This document shows, piece by piece, positions 24,058 through 33,847 of a stretch of DNA of 64,000 nt (position 1 is its first letter; each line of letters starts with the position of its first letter). The notes under the pieces are model-generated. The model was not told the origin of the DNA and made no database searches. It was given only the letters and a program-made list of their open reading frames with translations. The translations under genes were made by a program, and so were the position numbers. The stretch covers positions 27,243 through 91,242 of the forward strand of contig SCKJ01000010.1 in assembly GCA_004124875.1 (NCBI GenBank). Reading direction: 5' to 3'. The stretch is from Fidelibacterota bacterium (GTDB taxonomy: Bacteria > Fidelibacterota > Marinisomatia > SCGC-AAA003-L08 > TS1B11).

Positions 24058-27000
24058 CTATTTAAGCAAAATCATTTTTAGCGATTTCGTATAGCCCGGC
24101 GCTACTATTCTGGCAATGTATATCCCACTTGGCATCTGTTGTCCCGCTTTATCCCGGCCACCCCAGAGCACTTGTTTGTATCCGGCAGTCTGGAATCCGT
24201 CCCGGAGCCTTATCACCTCACGGCCGAGCATGTCATAGACAACCAATCTCACCTGCACATCTTTGGGGAGGCTATACGCTATGGTGGCGGTGGGATTAAA
24301 CGGATTGGGGTAAGAGGAAAGGCTGTATTTTTCAGGAAGCACTTCTTCCTCTAGACTTGTAGCACTTGCCCGCGCCTGCGTACGCTTAGCTAGAGGAGAC
24401 CCGGGTCGGTATTCATCCATGAAACTGCCAAGCAGATGTATAAAATCACTATCGGGAAAATTGGATGCCAACTTTTCCTGTTCGGCCTGTGCGGCTTCAA
24501 AATCGTCGGCATAATCGAGGAATATTTGCCCCATTTGGAGGTAGGCGTCCGCCTCAATTATCGTGCCCTTATTTCGGTTGATTTGCGCTCTGAAATACTT
24601 GATCACATTGGGATACTCACCGTTTTCGAGGGCCGCATCAATCCAAAATATCCGTGCCAACGCCCTGAGTGGGTGGTTGGGACTGTTCGACATCGCCTTG
24701 AAATAGGCGGCCTTTTTGTGGAACTGATTGGCTTTGAACAGCACCCTGGCATACAATTGAAGGCCCATCTGCGCCTCAGCGGTTTCCGGATAGTCAGCTA
24801 CCAGCTCCTCAAACAAGCCCATTGCGCCAGTCAAATCACCTTGATCGGTCAGCGCTTGAGCATCTGCGAGCAGTTGAGATTCTGGCGATAAAACCCCTTT
24901 GCCTAAAGCCCCCGGCTGCTCGTTGTCTCCAGCGAACGGGTCAACAGGATTAGATAGTGTATAATAGTGCAGTACATCTCCGCTACCCCGATAAACAACT
25001 GCGCTGCTTGGATCGGACATTCCCCACCAGTTCTTTTGCGCCGGTATGGTATAGATGCTAAAAGTATAAATTTGATTAATATATGAATTGCCTGAATTGT
25101 TATTCATAATGTCGTTCAACCCCGGGTTGTTATACCAACCCAGTGTCGTAGCGGCATAAGTGTGAATATAGAAGCCATCCTTGTTATGGCCGGATATCAC
25201 ATTGTGTCCGTGCCCACTATTAGTCAAGAAGAAGGGGTTGCCACTGGTGATCTGCAAGCCGTAGCGATTATCATGAACGTAGTTATAACCAAAATTTGGA
25301 TATGGAGAGCCAGCTATGATGACCCCTTTGTCAGTGTTATAAATATCATTGTAGAGAAAATCTACGTCCGAATTGATCGTTCTTATCCCCTCTCCATACT
25401 CTGGATATACCCCGCCATCATGGATTGAATTGTGGCTCACGACTGTGTTGCCATCATCGCAACCGACAAGTAAAATGCCATATGTATATTGAAAATTCCC
25501 CGCAGAATAACCGGATATATCGTTATTCCAAACCGTAGTATTGGTCACGTTAAGCAGATATATTCCCTTTTTCCCCGGACTGATGAGGGTGTTTCCATTA
25601 ATGTGGAGGGAGGTCCCGGTCGCGTAAATGCCAACATCATTTATGTACCGTAGAATACTATTGGTAAAGTGAATAGTATCGGTAGTGGCACTGACTGATA
25701 TCGCAGTATCTGCATACTCAATAATCGCATAATCGATGACTGAATTGCCGCTTGCGCCAGGTTTAAACTTGATCCCGGCCCACTGGGATGCCCCGGTGCC
25801 CGTTGCGTCGGTGAACTTGACCATATTTGAGATTTCGCCTGCAGCCACCATAGTGCCTTCAATAGTTAGATTGATATTGGGAGCAAACTTAATAGTAGCC
25901 CCAGCGGCAATATTTAATCTTTCATTAGCTTGAACCGTTACGCTTTGGCTTTTGCTTATGTTGCCTGCCCAATAATTATTAATGGCCCTCACGCCATCCT
26001 TATCTGATAGGTAAACTACTGATTCCCGCCCCGTGAAGGGGGTAACGCCCCACGAACCGTTTGCCTCGCTACCTGGATCATTTTCTCCAAGTTCGGTAGG
26101 GGTATCAAAATACGATATCTCTTTAATGACGGTTAGATCGGAAATATCCAAGACTCGCAGCCCTTTTGCATAATATGAGATATATAAGCGATCGCCTTTT
26201 ATCATGATGTTGTGCATAGAACTGGCAATTGATGGGATTGTTGTTGAAATATCAACGCCAGCCGAGCTCTGATAAACTGTTCCTCCATCATCATCCGGCA
26301 AAACATCATAGATCATTTTGGGTTTTGGTGTTATTTCGCCCGTTCCTCCAATTTCCTTCATTGTATTACTACTGCTTAATATGGAAAGATCGAACATGCG
26401 AACACTACTCGATGCATTTCTGGCATGAAATTTAGTGGATGTAACCCAGCCATTTTCATCAGAGACAAAGATATAAGCATCATCGTTCGTAGCCCAAACG
26501 CTGTGTGCACTGCTTACGATGGGCACGCCAGTTGGGGCAAGTGCTGGATCCCGCCAAATGCTGTATTGGATTCTCCATGTATAATCCGCAAGAAGGGTCC
26601 AAGCTGTCAGTTCCCCATCTACATTTTTCGTTGCCTCGAAATCACCAATGAACAAGCCCTCCGACCCAGCAGCGATATAGATACGATTTCCTTGTACAAA
26701 CACATCATGAACCATATGAGTGAATCTACCAGTATCACCGGGTGCGAATTCAAACCATGCATCCCCGAGATCGTAGGGTAAATCCCATTTTGCAATCAGT
26801 TGTGGGTTGATGGCATTATTTTTTAAGTTATAGACGAAAAGTTCACTGTTACCTATTGGGCTGCCTGTACCATTGCTAAAAGGGCCATTTGGATAGCTAG
26901 TTCTTGCATACCATCGATTGTTATGCGTGGCAACGTATAATACATCATCCGCAATAAAGAGATTGTGGGCTTGTCTCATCAGATCACCAGTTTCGGTATC

Positions 27001-27453
27001 TAGTGCTCTGTGAATTGCGCCCTTCCATAACGGGCCAGTGAAAAAATCTGCTTGGTCCATATCTGATACATCATATATATCAATATCACCCCTCTCATTA
27101 TTTGCCAGATAAAGATAATCTCCATACATTTTCATATCATAAGGGTTTTCAGAGTTTACAAACCAGTCTGAATAATGCTTTAAGTCATTGGGATCTGATG
27201 CATCTATAATCTGCATACCAAGATTTGGGGCGTCACCGTCCCAGCCGACGGCGACAGCCATATAATACCCCATCGTCCCGTCACTGTTTAGATGCGAAAA
27301 AGACGTCACCTCTTTAATATTTACATCACCCCAATTGCTATTTGGGATGTAGTCATATAAACTTGTATTGAATGTTTGCGCAAAGCATACCCCTATCATC
27401 ATAAAGTTAAGGCGAATAATTGTGATGGCCCTTCTTGAACTACATTTTCCCAT
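24058..27453 (-). CDS. Large secreted LVIVD/right-handed β-helix/TPR protein with T9SS sorting domain
   Basis: A protein of about 1131 residues. The ATG at 27453 has GAGGGAG eight bases upstream and begins a signal peptide (RAITIIRLNFMMIGVCFAQ). Residues about 30-500 hold LVIVD-type β-propeller repeats (YLYLANNERGDIDIYDVSD, LYISYYAKGLRVLDISD). Residues 520-830 are a NosD-like parallel β-helix (GIYATGTSLHINGNTLI). Residues 870-1010 look like TPR or YfiO-type repeats (FEELVADYPETAEAQMGL). The C-terminus is a sorting domain (YSLSSYPNPFNPTATIAYSL, YDMLGREVIRL, GIYIARIVAPG) of the FlgD/Por type used for outer-membrane transport. Substrate is unknown. It is probably cell-surface or secreted. Confidence 0.85.
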   Translation of the reverse strand: MGKCSSRRAITIIRLNFMMIGVCFAQTFNTSLYDYIPNSNWGDVNIKEVTSFSHLNSDGTMGYYMAVAVGWDGDAPNLGMQIIDASDPNDLKHYSDWFVNSENPYDMKMYGDYLYLANNERGDIDIYDVSDMDQADFFTGPLWKGAIHRALDTETGDLMRQAHNLFIADDVLYVATHNNRWYARTSYPNGPFSNGTGSPIGNSELFVYNLKNNAINPQLIAKWDLPYDLGDAWFEFAPGDTGRFTHMVHDVFVQGNRIYIAAGSEGLFIGDFEATKNVDGELTAWTLLADYTWRIQYSIWRDPALAPTGVPIVSSAHSVWATNDDAYIFVSDENGWVTSTKFHARNASSSVRMFDLSILSSSNTMKEIGGTGEITPKPKMIYDVLPDDDGGTVYQSSAGVDISTTIPSIASSMHNIMIKGDRLYISYYAKGLRVLDISDLTVIKEISYFDTPTELGENDPGSEANGSWGVTPFTGRESVVYLSDKDGVRAINNYWAGNISKSQSVTVQANERLNIAAGATIKFAPNINLTIEGTMVAAGEISNMVKFTDATGTGASQWAGIKFKPGASGNSVIDYAIIEYADTAISVSATTDTIHFTNSILRYINDVGIYATGTSLHINGNTLISPGKKGIYLLNVTNTTVWNNDISGYSAGNFQYTYGILLVGCDDGNTVVSHNSIHDGGVYPEYGEGIRTINSDVDFLYNDIYNTDKGVIIAGSPYPNFGYNYVHDNRYGLQITSGNPFFLTNSGHGHNVISGHNKDGFYIHTYAATTLGWYNNPGLNDIMNNNSGNSYINQIYTFSIYTIPAQKNWWGMSDPSSAVVYRGSGDVLHYYTLSNPVDPFAGDNEQPGALGKGVLSPESQLLADAQALTDQGDLTGAMGLFEELVADYPETAEAQMGLQLYARVLFKANQFHKKAAYFKAMSNSPNHPLRALARIFWIDAALENGEYPNVIKYFRAQINRNKGTIIEADAYLQMGQIFLDYADDFEAAQAEQEKLASNFPDSDFIHLLGSFMDEYRPGSPLAKRTQARASATSLEEEVLPEKYSLSSYPNPFNPTATIAYSLPKDVQVRLVVYDMLGREVIRLRDGFQTAGYKQVLWGGRDKAGQQMPSGIYIARIVAPGYTKSLKMILLK

Positions 27454-27509
27454 TGTGACAGCTCCCTCTGCAGTGTACATATATTCCAGATAAATAATTT
27501 ATTAACTCG

Positions 27510-29432
27510 TTACTTAATGTACGTAATTAAAATAACATTAGCAAACTGTTTTGGTAGGGTGACCGCGGAAATTTCTATAGACAGGCGAACCAAGTAAACG
27601 CCTGAGGGCAAATTTACGCCCCTGCCAGAGGAGCCGTCCCAGGTCATCAAGTATTCACCGGGTAGAAAATCGGACTCTATAATGGTTGAAACTTTGCGTC
27701 CCAGGAGATTAAACACTTCCAAGACGCCGTGGGCCTCAACAGGGAAATTCGACCTGAATGTCACATTCGAATTGAAAGGATTGGGATAGGCCGACTGCAG
27801 AAACTTCCAGGTGGATAGCTTGTCGTTGTTTAATGTGCCGTTCACCGCTGGATAAGCGCTAAAGGTGTCCCTGATTTCCAGAAACCCTCCAATCGCGGTG
27901 GGTATTACATTTCCTAGATACGGCAAAGTGTGCTTGGTTAAGATGACCTGCTGCCCGTTCATCTTTCTCATCAGGTGCACGGCGATATCGTAGGCTTTAC
28001 TGCCGTCCAGCCCAAAATGCACGTCATACATATCGGCGCCGCCGCCCGCCTTCAAACCCACCATACGCATACCCACCAGACTGTCCGTGCCAGCATGATA
28101 TATCCGTATTTGACTGCCCTGGCGATTTAACCCGCCATTTAAATCAAGGAGACGAATTTTCAGGTAGTTGGAATCGTTCTGGTTATTTCGGAGAAGTTTA
28201 TGCTGGTCAATAGGGCCTCCGCCGAAATAATCCAAATCTCCATCATTATCAAAGTCCGCCCACCCGGCAGACCTACGAAGCATAAGCAAATTTTGATCTT
28301 GAGGAGTAAATGAGCCATTATTGTTGTAGTAAATAGTGCCTTTGTCACCTGTTGCCAGAAAATCGAGGTCGCCATCATGATCTATGTCAGCCCAGGCAGT
28401 ACTTGAGACAATGCTGTCAAGGCCAACTTCGAGGGAAACATCGACAAATCTCCCCGTGGTGGCAAGATCATTGCGAAACAGCCTCGTTCCAAGGCTATCC
28501 AAACTACCCCCGAGGTGACCGATGTAAACATCCAGATATCCGTCATTATTGTAATCAAGCCATGTTGACTGGAACATATCGCCTTGAGGCTCGAGTCCTA
28601 CCGCACGTGTAACGTCCGTGAAGCTCCCGGTTTTATCAAGGTCATTGCGCATTAATCGGCCTGGCGTAGTCCTTGACAGGCCGGGTCTATGGAAGTGGAC
28701 ATCAAGGTCACCATCATTATCAAAATCGATCCAGTTCGCTTCATTCTTGTTACGGTTATATTCGTAGTCGAGATTCTCTAATCCTACCTCAGTCGCGATA
28801 TCGGTGAAATAGCCGCCATCATTTCGGTAAAGCTTGGCAGGGAAGTCGAAAGCGTTGAGAACAAAGATATCAAGGTCTCCGTCTCCGTCGATATCAATCA
28901 TACTCGATCTTCTGTCCCCTACTGCCAACGCCACAAGTCCATAAGCCTGGGCAGAATCAATGAAAGTGCCCCCTTTATTAATCATCAATTTCTCCGGGAC
29001 ATCGGGCTCGCCGAATAGTCCATAATGTCCCGGCACGTACATGTCAATGAGGCCATCACCGTTAATGTCACCAAAACTGGCCCCTGAAGTATGACCATGC
29101 AACACTTCCAGATTATAAGCAGCTGCTTCTTCGGTAAATGGTTCATTGGTCTCTTGGTGGTTAATAAAAAGCCGGTCCGCGGCAGGCCTATACGGCGATA
29201 TGAAGCTAAAGGGTCTGCTTATCCAAAGATCGTAATAGCCGTCAGCATTCACGTCTACCCATGCAGTTGCACCGATACCTGACGGGGAGGAATCATCCAG
29301 TGATGTGTTTTGCACCTCTAACTCAGCAGCGACATCGGTGAACTGTTGGCTGAGCAGTGGCGCGGACAGGAAAAAAGATAAAGATATTCCCATAGCACAA
29401 TTTGTAAATATTCGTTTATTGCACCGAAACAT
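27510..29432 (-). CDS. Secreted FG-GAP/ASPIC repeat protein with T9SS sorting domain
   Basis: A 640-residue protein with an N-terminal signal (NCAMGISLSFFLSAPLLSQQ). It has seven FG-GAP/VCBS calcium-type repeats, each with a D-x-D-x-D-G loop (DVNADGYYDLW, DINGDGLIDMY, DIDGDGDLDIF, DFDNDGDLDVH, DYNNDGYLDVY, DIDHDGDLDFL, DFDNDGDLDYF). An ASPIC/UnbV-like segment follows (GSQIRIYHAGTDSLVGM), then a sorting domain (SAYPNPFNSNVTFRS, EVFNLLGRKVSTI, GVYLVRLSIE). The repeats form a β-propeller typical of adhesion or ligand binding. It precedes the 24058-27453 gene with a 56-base gap, so the two may be co-transcribed. Confidence 0.88.
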   Translation of the reverse strand: MFRCNKRIFTNCAMGISLSFFLSAPLLSQQFTDVAAELEVQNTSLDDSSPSGIGATAWVDVNADGYYDLWISRPFSFISPYRPAADRLFINHQETNEPFTEEAAAYNLEVLHGHTSGASFGDINGDGLIDMYVPGHYGLFGEPDVPEKLMINKGGTFIDSAQAYGLVALAVGDRRSSMIDIDGDGDLDIFVLNAFDFPAKLYRNDGGYFTDIATEVGLENLDYEYNRNKNEANWIDFDNDGDLDVHFHRPGLSRTTPGRLMRNDLDKTGSFTDVTRAVGLEPQGDMFQSTWLDYNNDGYLDVYIGHLGGSLDSLGTRLFRNDLATTGRFVDVSLEVGLDSIVSSTAWADIDHDGDLDFLATGDKGTIYYNNNGSFTPQDQNLLMLRRSAGWADFDNDGDLDYFGGGPIDQHKLLRNNQNDSNYLKIRLLDLNGGLNRQGSQIRIYHAGTDSLVGMRMVGLKAGGGADMYDVHFGLDGSKAYDIAVHLMRKMNGQQVILTKHTLPYLGNVIPTAIGGFLEIRDTFSAYPAVNGTLNNDKLSTWKFLQSAYPNPFNSNVTFRSNFPVEAHGVLEVFNLLGRKVSTIIESDFLPGEYLMTWDGSSGRGVNLPSGVYLVRLSIEISAVTLPKQFANVILITYIK

Positions 29433-29653
29433 TGTAAAGATAACTTAATATATTTTCCCGTTGACCAAGACACAAAAAGTGCAGCGTGAACAATGATGGA
29501 GTCAATAATTCTCCTGGGGAGGGAGGCGAGAGATTAATACATGGGGAGCGCGGCAGCTCCCCAAACAACCACATTGTGTGGAGAAATCCGCATACACAAA
29601 AGCGCATACGCTTGAGAATTGCTAATCGCTACCAACTATATCATAATATGTTA

Positions 29654-29710
29654 GGGAACCTGCCCTGAGCCTGCTGGATGGCGGACGCCGAAGGCTCGGC
29701 ATTTTTGTTT
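29654..29710 (+). repeat. Dispersed repeat, copy A (3' part only)
   Basis: This copy lacks the tRNA part and keeps only the distal part: CCTGCCCTGAG, then TGGATGGCGGACGCCGAAGG and GGCATTTTTGTTTG. The segment GCCGA-AGGC-TCGGC followed by ATTTTTG looks like a small Rho-independent terminator on the plus strand. Confidence 0.65.
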
Positions 29711-29900
29711 GTAGCTGGTTAGGCCAAACTCGCCAGCAAGCCCAGAGAAGCATGGATCAGGCACCCCGTACCCTGCGGCTACGCCCCAAAGAACCCTTTT
29801 TTATAACGACCCTTCGATAAACTCAGGGCAGACTCACTGCATACGCAACTCGGTATACGTTTGAACAGCGCGTTCTGCAACTATTTGTATTATCGATAAT

Positions 29901-30090
29901 TAAGAACTTAGACCCTCTGCTTTGGGAGCAGGGGGTCGTAGGTTCAAATCCACGAGTTTATCCCGAGTATTCCGAGGGACCCCGACATATTCAGTCGGCA
30001 GTGGCAGTAGCAGTTGGCGGGAGCAGAGTGGTCAGGAGCCTGCCCTGAGTCTGCTAGCTGGCGGACACCGAAGGGTCGGCATTTTTGTTT
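29901..30090 (+). repeat. tRNA-Pro-derived dispersed repeat, copy B
   Basis: The element begins with a degraded 3' half of tRNA-Pro (anticodon arm CTGCTTTGGGAGCAG with UGG, then GGTTCAAATCC). It runs through a shared 60-base spacer with CCCGAGTATTCCG and GGCAGTGGCAG, and ends in AGCCTGCCCTGAGT, CTGGCGGACACCGAAGGGT and GGCATTTTTGTTT. It aligns throughout with copy C at 53861-54050, about 24 kb away. The 5' half of the tRNA is absent. Confidence 0.75.
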
Positions 30091-30646
30091 GGGCCTGTTT
30101 ACCCGAAAACGAGGCTCGGTCCCCAGACTACCCAAGGTAGTCCTGGATACTGACCACCGGCTGGCGGATATGGAAATGGATTTTCGGCTCGTCAATTCAG
30201 CGAAGGATCCACCGCCCGCTACTCCCCAACTCCCGGCCGATTATTTTGATCTGGGTATGCCTGGCGTTGTCCTTCCTTGGGATAAACCGGAACCTGAATG
30301 AATCCATCGGCCGATTCGCGATTTCTTCTATCGGAAGATGGGTCATAAATTGGTTCGCATAACAAGGCCTCCTGAGCCCACAGACCTCTCCCGTTTTTCC
30401 TGAGAAGGGCCGAATCTGTGCCAACAGTGGCTTAATATATCAATGATTTGTATCCCGTCAGAACAATGTGCGCTACTTCGGCCTGAAACTAAGAGATACA
30501 TTTCACAATTCCAATGATTAGCGACTCACCTGCCTATCCTCTCCAACGTACTCATAAAACAAAGCGGGGCCATTTCATCTGCCTGTGCCAGGCTATAAAG
30601 TTCGCTTAACAAGTCTGGTGGTTACCCGGGCTTGCCCTGCCAAGGA

Positions 30647-32392
30647 CTAGCGAATGAGTGTCCCAATGCGCTTCAGCCGACTCAGAGTGACAAAGGGAAA
30701 ACGCTTAAGGTTGAGCGAAAAGTAGACAAACACCACCTCGCCCAGGATGTATTTGTGGGGCACGAAACCCCAGAAACGGGAATCGAAGCTCTGGTCACGG
30801 TTGTCCCCCATCATGAAGTAATAGTCCTGCTCAACCACATAGCCATCGCTGGGCACGTCGTCAATTACCGTCACGTCGCCTTCGAGCCTGACGCGGTGGC
30901 CGTCCATCGTGGCCACATACCACAGGATGGCCCGTTCTGTTTCCGGACTGAGGATATCGCCTTTTTTGGGGACCCTTATCTTGCCGAAGTGATCCTTATT
31001 ACCGTTACCCCGAGGGAATATATTAGGGTCATCCCAGTTGGGCGATGGTGGATTGCGATCGACGAACTGGACATGCTCAGGATGGGGAAAGGGTTCACCG
31101 TCAACGTAGATTTCCCGGTCAATGATCTCAATTACATGCCCGGGGTCAGCAATTAGGCGCTTCACATACTTGTCTGTCGGGTTATGAGGGTATTCGAAAA
31201 TCACCACGTCGCCCTGTTCCAAAGTGGCAATGTTACTTTTGCGCGTATCTCCAATTAGGTAGTCACCAACCAGAATTGTCTTTTCCATGTCGCCCGTTGG
31301 TACAATATAGGTTTCTAGAAGATTTGCCCTCACCATGAAGCTAACCGATGGCACAATTACGTACGTCGACAATGCAATCATGGCCAGGTAGATATACCAG
31401 CGATTGAACGGCTTCGGTTCGTACTCTTGGCCTTCGGTCTTAGCATATGAAACTACCTGGGCTATTAGAAAGACGTAAATGGAGATCAATATAAACACTA
31501 CAAATATCATGTTGATTGGTATCAACGAACGAATCAATAAAGTTGATAATGCCCCAATGCCAATTAGGTTCACAAGGAAATAAATAACGAGCCCCTTCTT
31601 CAATTGACCATTATAGATATGGCCAAGACCGGGGTCCAATAGGGTCAGAACGGCGCCAATCCAGGCTTTTCGGGAAAATTCTTTGCTTGCCACCGAAACT
31701 CCCATTGCCAGCAAATTGATCTCACGATTGCCCAAATGCTGCTTTTCATGACCACGAGCCACCGCGTTGATCATTGCCTGACCCATCGCTGCTGAAGTGG
31801 TGATACTATGCGGAAATATGATTTTTATGAGCCAAATCAGTGGCTTGAATAGGGCATAGGTGAAGTTGATCCCATTCGATTTTGCTCGAACCCCCTTAAG
31901 TGGCTGTATGACCCCAGGCCTGAACATGTAGGCCCGCCCGAACGGCATGGCCAAAAGCGCGTTTTCCGTGCGCCCTTTGACGCGAGCCCACATCTGGCGG
32001 CCCTGCTCGCTGCTGTCAGTGCCTGCACCTGTTACATAGCAGATCGCCAAACCCGGGTTGAATGCCAAGAGCTGCCGGGCAAAGGCCAGGGTTAGATCGT
32101 AAGTCAAAGTAGTATACTCAGCTTCACTTTTACCGATAGCTGAGACCCCGGCGCAAAAGAAAAGCACGTCGTATCCAGCCAACTCTGTCTCGAGAGGTGA
32201 TAGATCGGTGAAATCGCTGTGTATCACTTCAATCATTTTAGGGTGACTTACTCCAATGGGCGCGCGATTGATCACGAGCACTGCTGTCACCTTCGGACTA
32301 TCGAGGCATTCTAAAAGAACACCCCGCCCTACCATCCCCGATGCCCCGGTAATGATGGCTCGCAAGCCGGTACTATTTTGAGTTTCGGTCAT
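30647..32392 (-). CDS. Fused NAD(P)-binding epimerase-like domain and signal peptidase I-like domain
   Basis: One 581-residue frame joins two unrelated proteins. Residues 1-229 are an SDR-type NAD(P)-binding protein of the YwnB/HTATIP2-like kind (IITGASGMVGRGVLLECL, DVLFFCAGVSAIGKSEAEY, FRPGVIQPLKGV) ending just as such proteins usually stop (GNREINLLA). Residues 230-581 begin at a Met (31705), carry about four membrane segments (PGLGHIYNGQLKKGL motif) and a signal peptidase I fold. Box D (DKYVKRLIADPG, catalytic Lys) and box E (MMGDNRDQSFDSRFWG) are intact, but the box B serine is replaced by Asp (VPTGDMEKTI; codon GAC). Serine to Asp needs two base changes, so it is not a single read error. 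The C-terminal half may be an inactive homologue. Confidence 0.82.
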   Translation of the reverse strand: MTETQNSTGLRAIITGASGMVGRGVLLECLDSPKVTAVLVINRAPIGVSHPKMIEVIHSDFTDLSPLETELAGYDVLFFCAGVSAIGKSEAEYTTLTYDLTLAFARQLLAFNPGLAICYVTGAGTDSSEQGRQMWARVKGRTENALLAMPFGRAYMFRPGVIQPLKGVRAKSNGINFTYALFKPLIWLIKIIFPHSITTSAAMGQAMINAVARGHEKQHLGNREINLLAMGVSVASKEFSRKAWIGAVLTLLDPGLGHIYNGQLKKGLVIYFLVNLIGIGALSTLLIRSLIPINMIFVVFILISIYVFLIAQVVSYAKTEGQEYEPKPFNRWYIYLAMIALSTYVIVPSVSFMVRANLLETYIVPTGDMEKTILVGDYLIGDTRKSNIATLEQGDVVIFEYPHNPTDKYVKRLIADPGHVIEIIDREIYVDGEPFPHPEHVQFVDRNPPSPNWDDPNIFPRGNGNKDHFGKIRVPKKGDILSPETERAILWYVATMDGHRVRLEGDVTVIDDVPSDGYVVEQDYYFMMGDNRDQSFDSRFWGFVPHKYILGEVVFVYFSLNLKRFPFVTLSRLKRIGTLIR

Positions 32393-32715
32393 GGCCCAAT
32401 ATTAACTCGAAAAAGGTGTGGGGCCACTTTGGACCCCCTTGAACGTCACTCAACGACACTAGAAGACACTAAACAACAATTAGCCTGTAATGCACCGTAC
32501 TGAAAAAACGGCAGCTTATGACGCCAACGTGACCAAATCGTGACCGCACTGCCGAGAAGCCCCATCAGCCACGAGGTTGGTGGGTCCCTAACTTCAACAA
32601 CAACATTTTGATGGACTTGGAGTACTCGGGATTCCACTAGACAGGCCAATGAACTCCTAACACAGAAACTAGTACAGGTTTTGGGGGGCAGGTCAGTATC
32701 TGATGTCGCTGCTGT
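32393..32715. other. Intergenic region with iterated repeat, copy 1
   Basis: About 320 bases between the signal-peptidase fusion and the GreA-type gene. It holds repeat copy 1 (32417-32493) and a following segment without recognisable features. A promoter for the fusion gene on the minus strand is expected here but I cannot point to one. Confidence 0.5.
32417..32493 (-). repeat. Iterated GTTGAGTG-type repeat, copy 1
   Basis: On the minus strand it reads a row of ten-base units (TTTAGTGTC, TTCTAGTGTC, GTTGAGTGAC) followed by AAGGGGGTCCAAAGTGGCCCC. The same layout occurs at 34708-34772 and 41220-41277. Confidence 0.6.
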
Positions 32716-33195
32716 TCAGCCTGTAGAAATCTTTTCGATTGCAGTAATCGTGTACTTCGTCTTTTTACCTCGGATTTCAATTGAAAAATCTTCGTCAATC
32801 CTTTTCCCGGATAGAGCCCGGCCAAACGGTGAACCGTATGTTGCGATCGAGGAAAAGAGATCCAGATCAAATTCGATCGGGCCTAATATGAAATAGTCTT
32901 CGACCTTTCCTGTGTCCTGTTCACGGATTGTAACCTTATTACCAAAACCAACCTTGTCGTTTTCAATTTCACTATTCTCGATGATCTTGAATGGCGTATA
33001 GGACTGCATCATTTGTTTCTTATATATTAATAAACTCTGCTTCTCCTTGGCAGCGTTATATTCCGCATTTTCTTTAAGATCTCCGAGACTAGCTGCATCT
33101 CTAATCTTTAATGAATTCTCTCTCATTAATTTTTCAAGAGTTTTCATTTCCTCAACCAACGAGCGGTATGTATCCCGCAGTATCAAAGTCGCCAT
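32716..33195 (-). CDS. GreA/GreB-family transcript cleavage factor
   Basis: A 159-residue factor that would bind RNA polymerase through the secondary channel and rescue backtracked complexes. The N-terminal coiled coil carries the family signature SLGDLKENAEYNAAKEKQ at its tip region. The C-terminal globular part has VTIREQDTGKVEDYFILGP and SPFGRALSGKRI, matching the FKBP-like domain (LLGK-type segment varied). I chose the ATG at 33195 with GGGAA upstream; the longer frame from 33327 is unlike the family. Whether it is GreA or GreB cannot be decided. It lies beside a truncated tRNA-Leu, in a possibly mobile stretch. Confidence 0.85.
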   Translation of the reverse strand: MATLILRDTYRSLVEEMKTLEKLMRENSLKIRDAASLGDLKENAEYNAAKEKQSLLIYKKQMMQSYTPFKIIENSEIENDKVGFGNKVTIREQDTGKVEDYFILGPIEFDLDLFSSIATYGSPFGRALSGKRIDEDFSIEIRGKKTKYTITAIEKISTG

Positions 33196-33451
33196 AATGG
33201 AATTCCCATAATTGACCGGACGAAAAGCGATTAGTATTGGGAGTATGTGACCTATAATTACTAGGTGTGACCTGCTCCCGTTGTTTGGACCACTTGGTAA
33301 GTTAGTGGTTGAGATTGCATTTAACACATAGTTGAACTGGTTGTAAGGACAAAATCAAAGGGCGAAATCGTATCCGGTTCCGTGTCCGGCAATTGGTGCA
33401 TGAGACTGCTGCTATTTGCACTTATTTGCAAATGAGGTGGGTAATGGGGGA

Positions 33452-33477
33452 CAAAGAAAAAGCCCTAAGAAGGGCTT
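33452..33477 (-). terminator. Rho-independent terminator behind the tRNA-Leu remnant
   Basis: On the minus strand AAGCCCT-TCTT-AGGGCTT forms a seven-base-pair stem with a four-base loop, followed by TTTCTTTG. It stands about 30 bases after the tRNA-Leu fragment, as a normal tRNA terminator would. Confidence 0.75.
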
Positions 33478-33505
33478 GTTTCTAGGAGTGGTGCCCACCG
33501 GCACG

Positions 33506-33562
33506 TGCCGCGGAGAAGACTCGAACTTCCACGGGAATTCTTCCACTGGATCCTAAATCCCG
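33506..33562 (-). tRNA. 3' fragment of tRNA-Leu (anticodon UAG), 5' half missing
   Basis: On the minus strand the anticodon loop TTTAGGA lies between a GGGA-type and a TCCAG stem. Then comes a long variable arm, a T arm (GGAAG-TTCGAGT-CTTCT) and the acceptor strand CCGCGGC. No matching GCCGCGG half, D arm or CCA end is present, so this is not a working gene. A terminator follows. It is probably a site where an element integrated. Confidence 0.55.
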
Positions 33563-33754
33563 TTGATCCAATGCAAATTGATAAGTCGTTGAAACTCACT
33601 ACATAACATGGGAAATCTGGTGAGTTTTGGTCAATTATGGCAGGTTATCTGGTGAATGCCGATAGTTTTCTCGTGAATTAGAGGTCAGTTAATCAAGTAC
33701 TGGCACGAATCCCTCGATAGCGTCAAGTGTATCGATGACAGTGGCGTAAGATTT

Positions 33755-33847
33755 ACCACCAAGCGGTGGCTGTATCATAAATAGGATGCCCAGAAAGTCT
33801 CTCTTAACTTTAATCTTAATCTACCCGAAATGCTTTGACGACGTACA
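33755..33847 (+). repeat. 93-base leader repeat, copy 1
   Basis: The segment begins with CACC-AAGC-GGTG (a small hairpin), then GCTGTATCAT, TAGGATGCCCAGAAAGTCTC and ATCTACCCGAAATGCTTTGA, ending in CGTACA. It lies 13 bases before the CBS gene. A second copy lies at 57201-57294, 23.4 kb away. Confidence 0.65.

Larger units (their letters stand above)
29433..30646. other. 1.2-kb non-coding region with tRNA-Pro-derived repeats
   Basis: No gene is supported. It holds repeat copy A (29654-29710) and copy B (29901-30090). There is also a short reversed piece of the same family at 29805-29830 (reads CTGCCCTGAG then CGAAGGGTCG on the minus strand). The remaining 550 bases before the signal-peptidase gene show nothing I can name. 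Small open frames here arise from the repeats. Confidence 0.6.

Noticed and set aside
29901..29960. tRNA-Pro gene
   Set aside because: Only a 3' half with a degraded T arm and acceptor; no 5' half, D arm or CCA.
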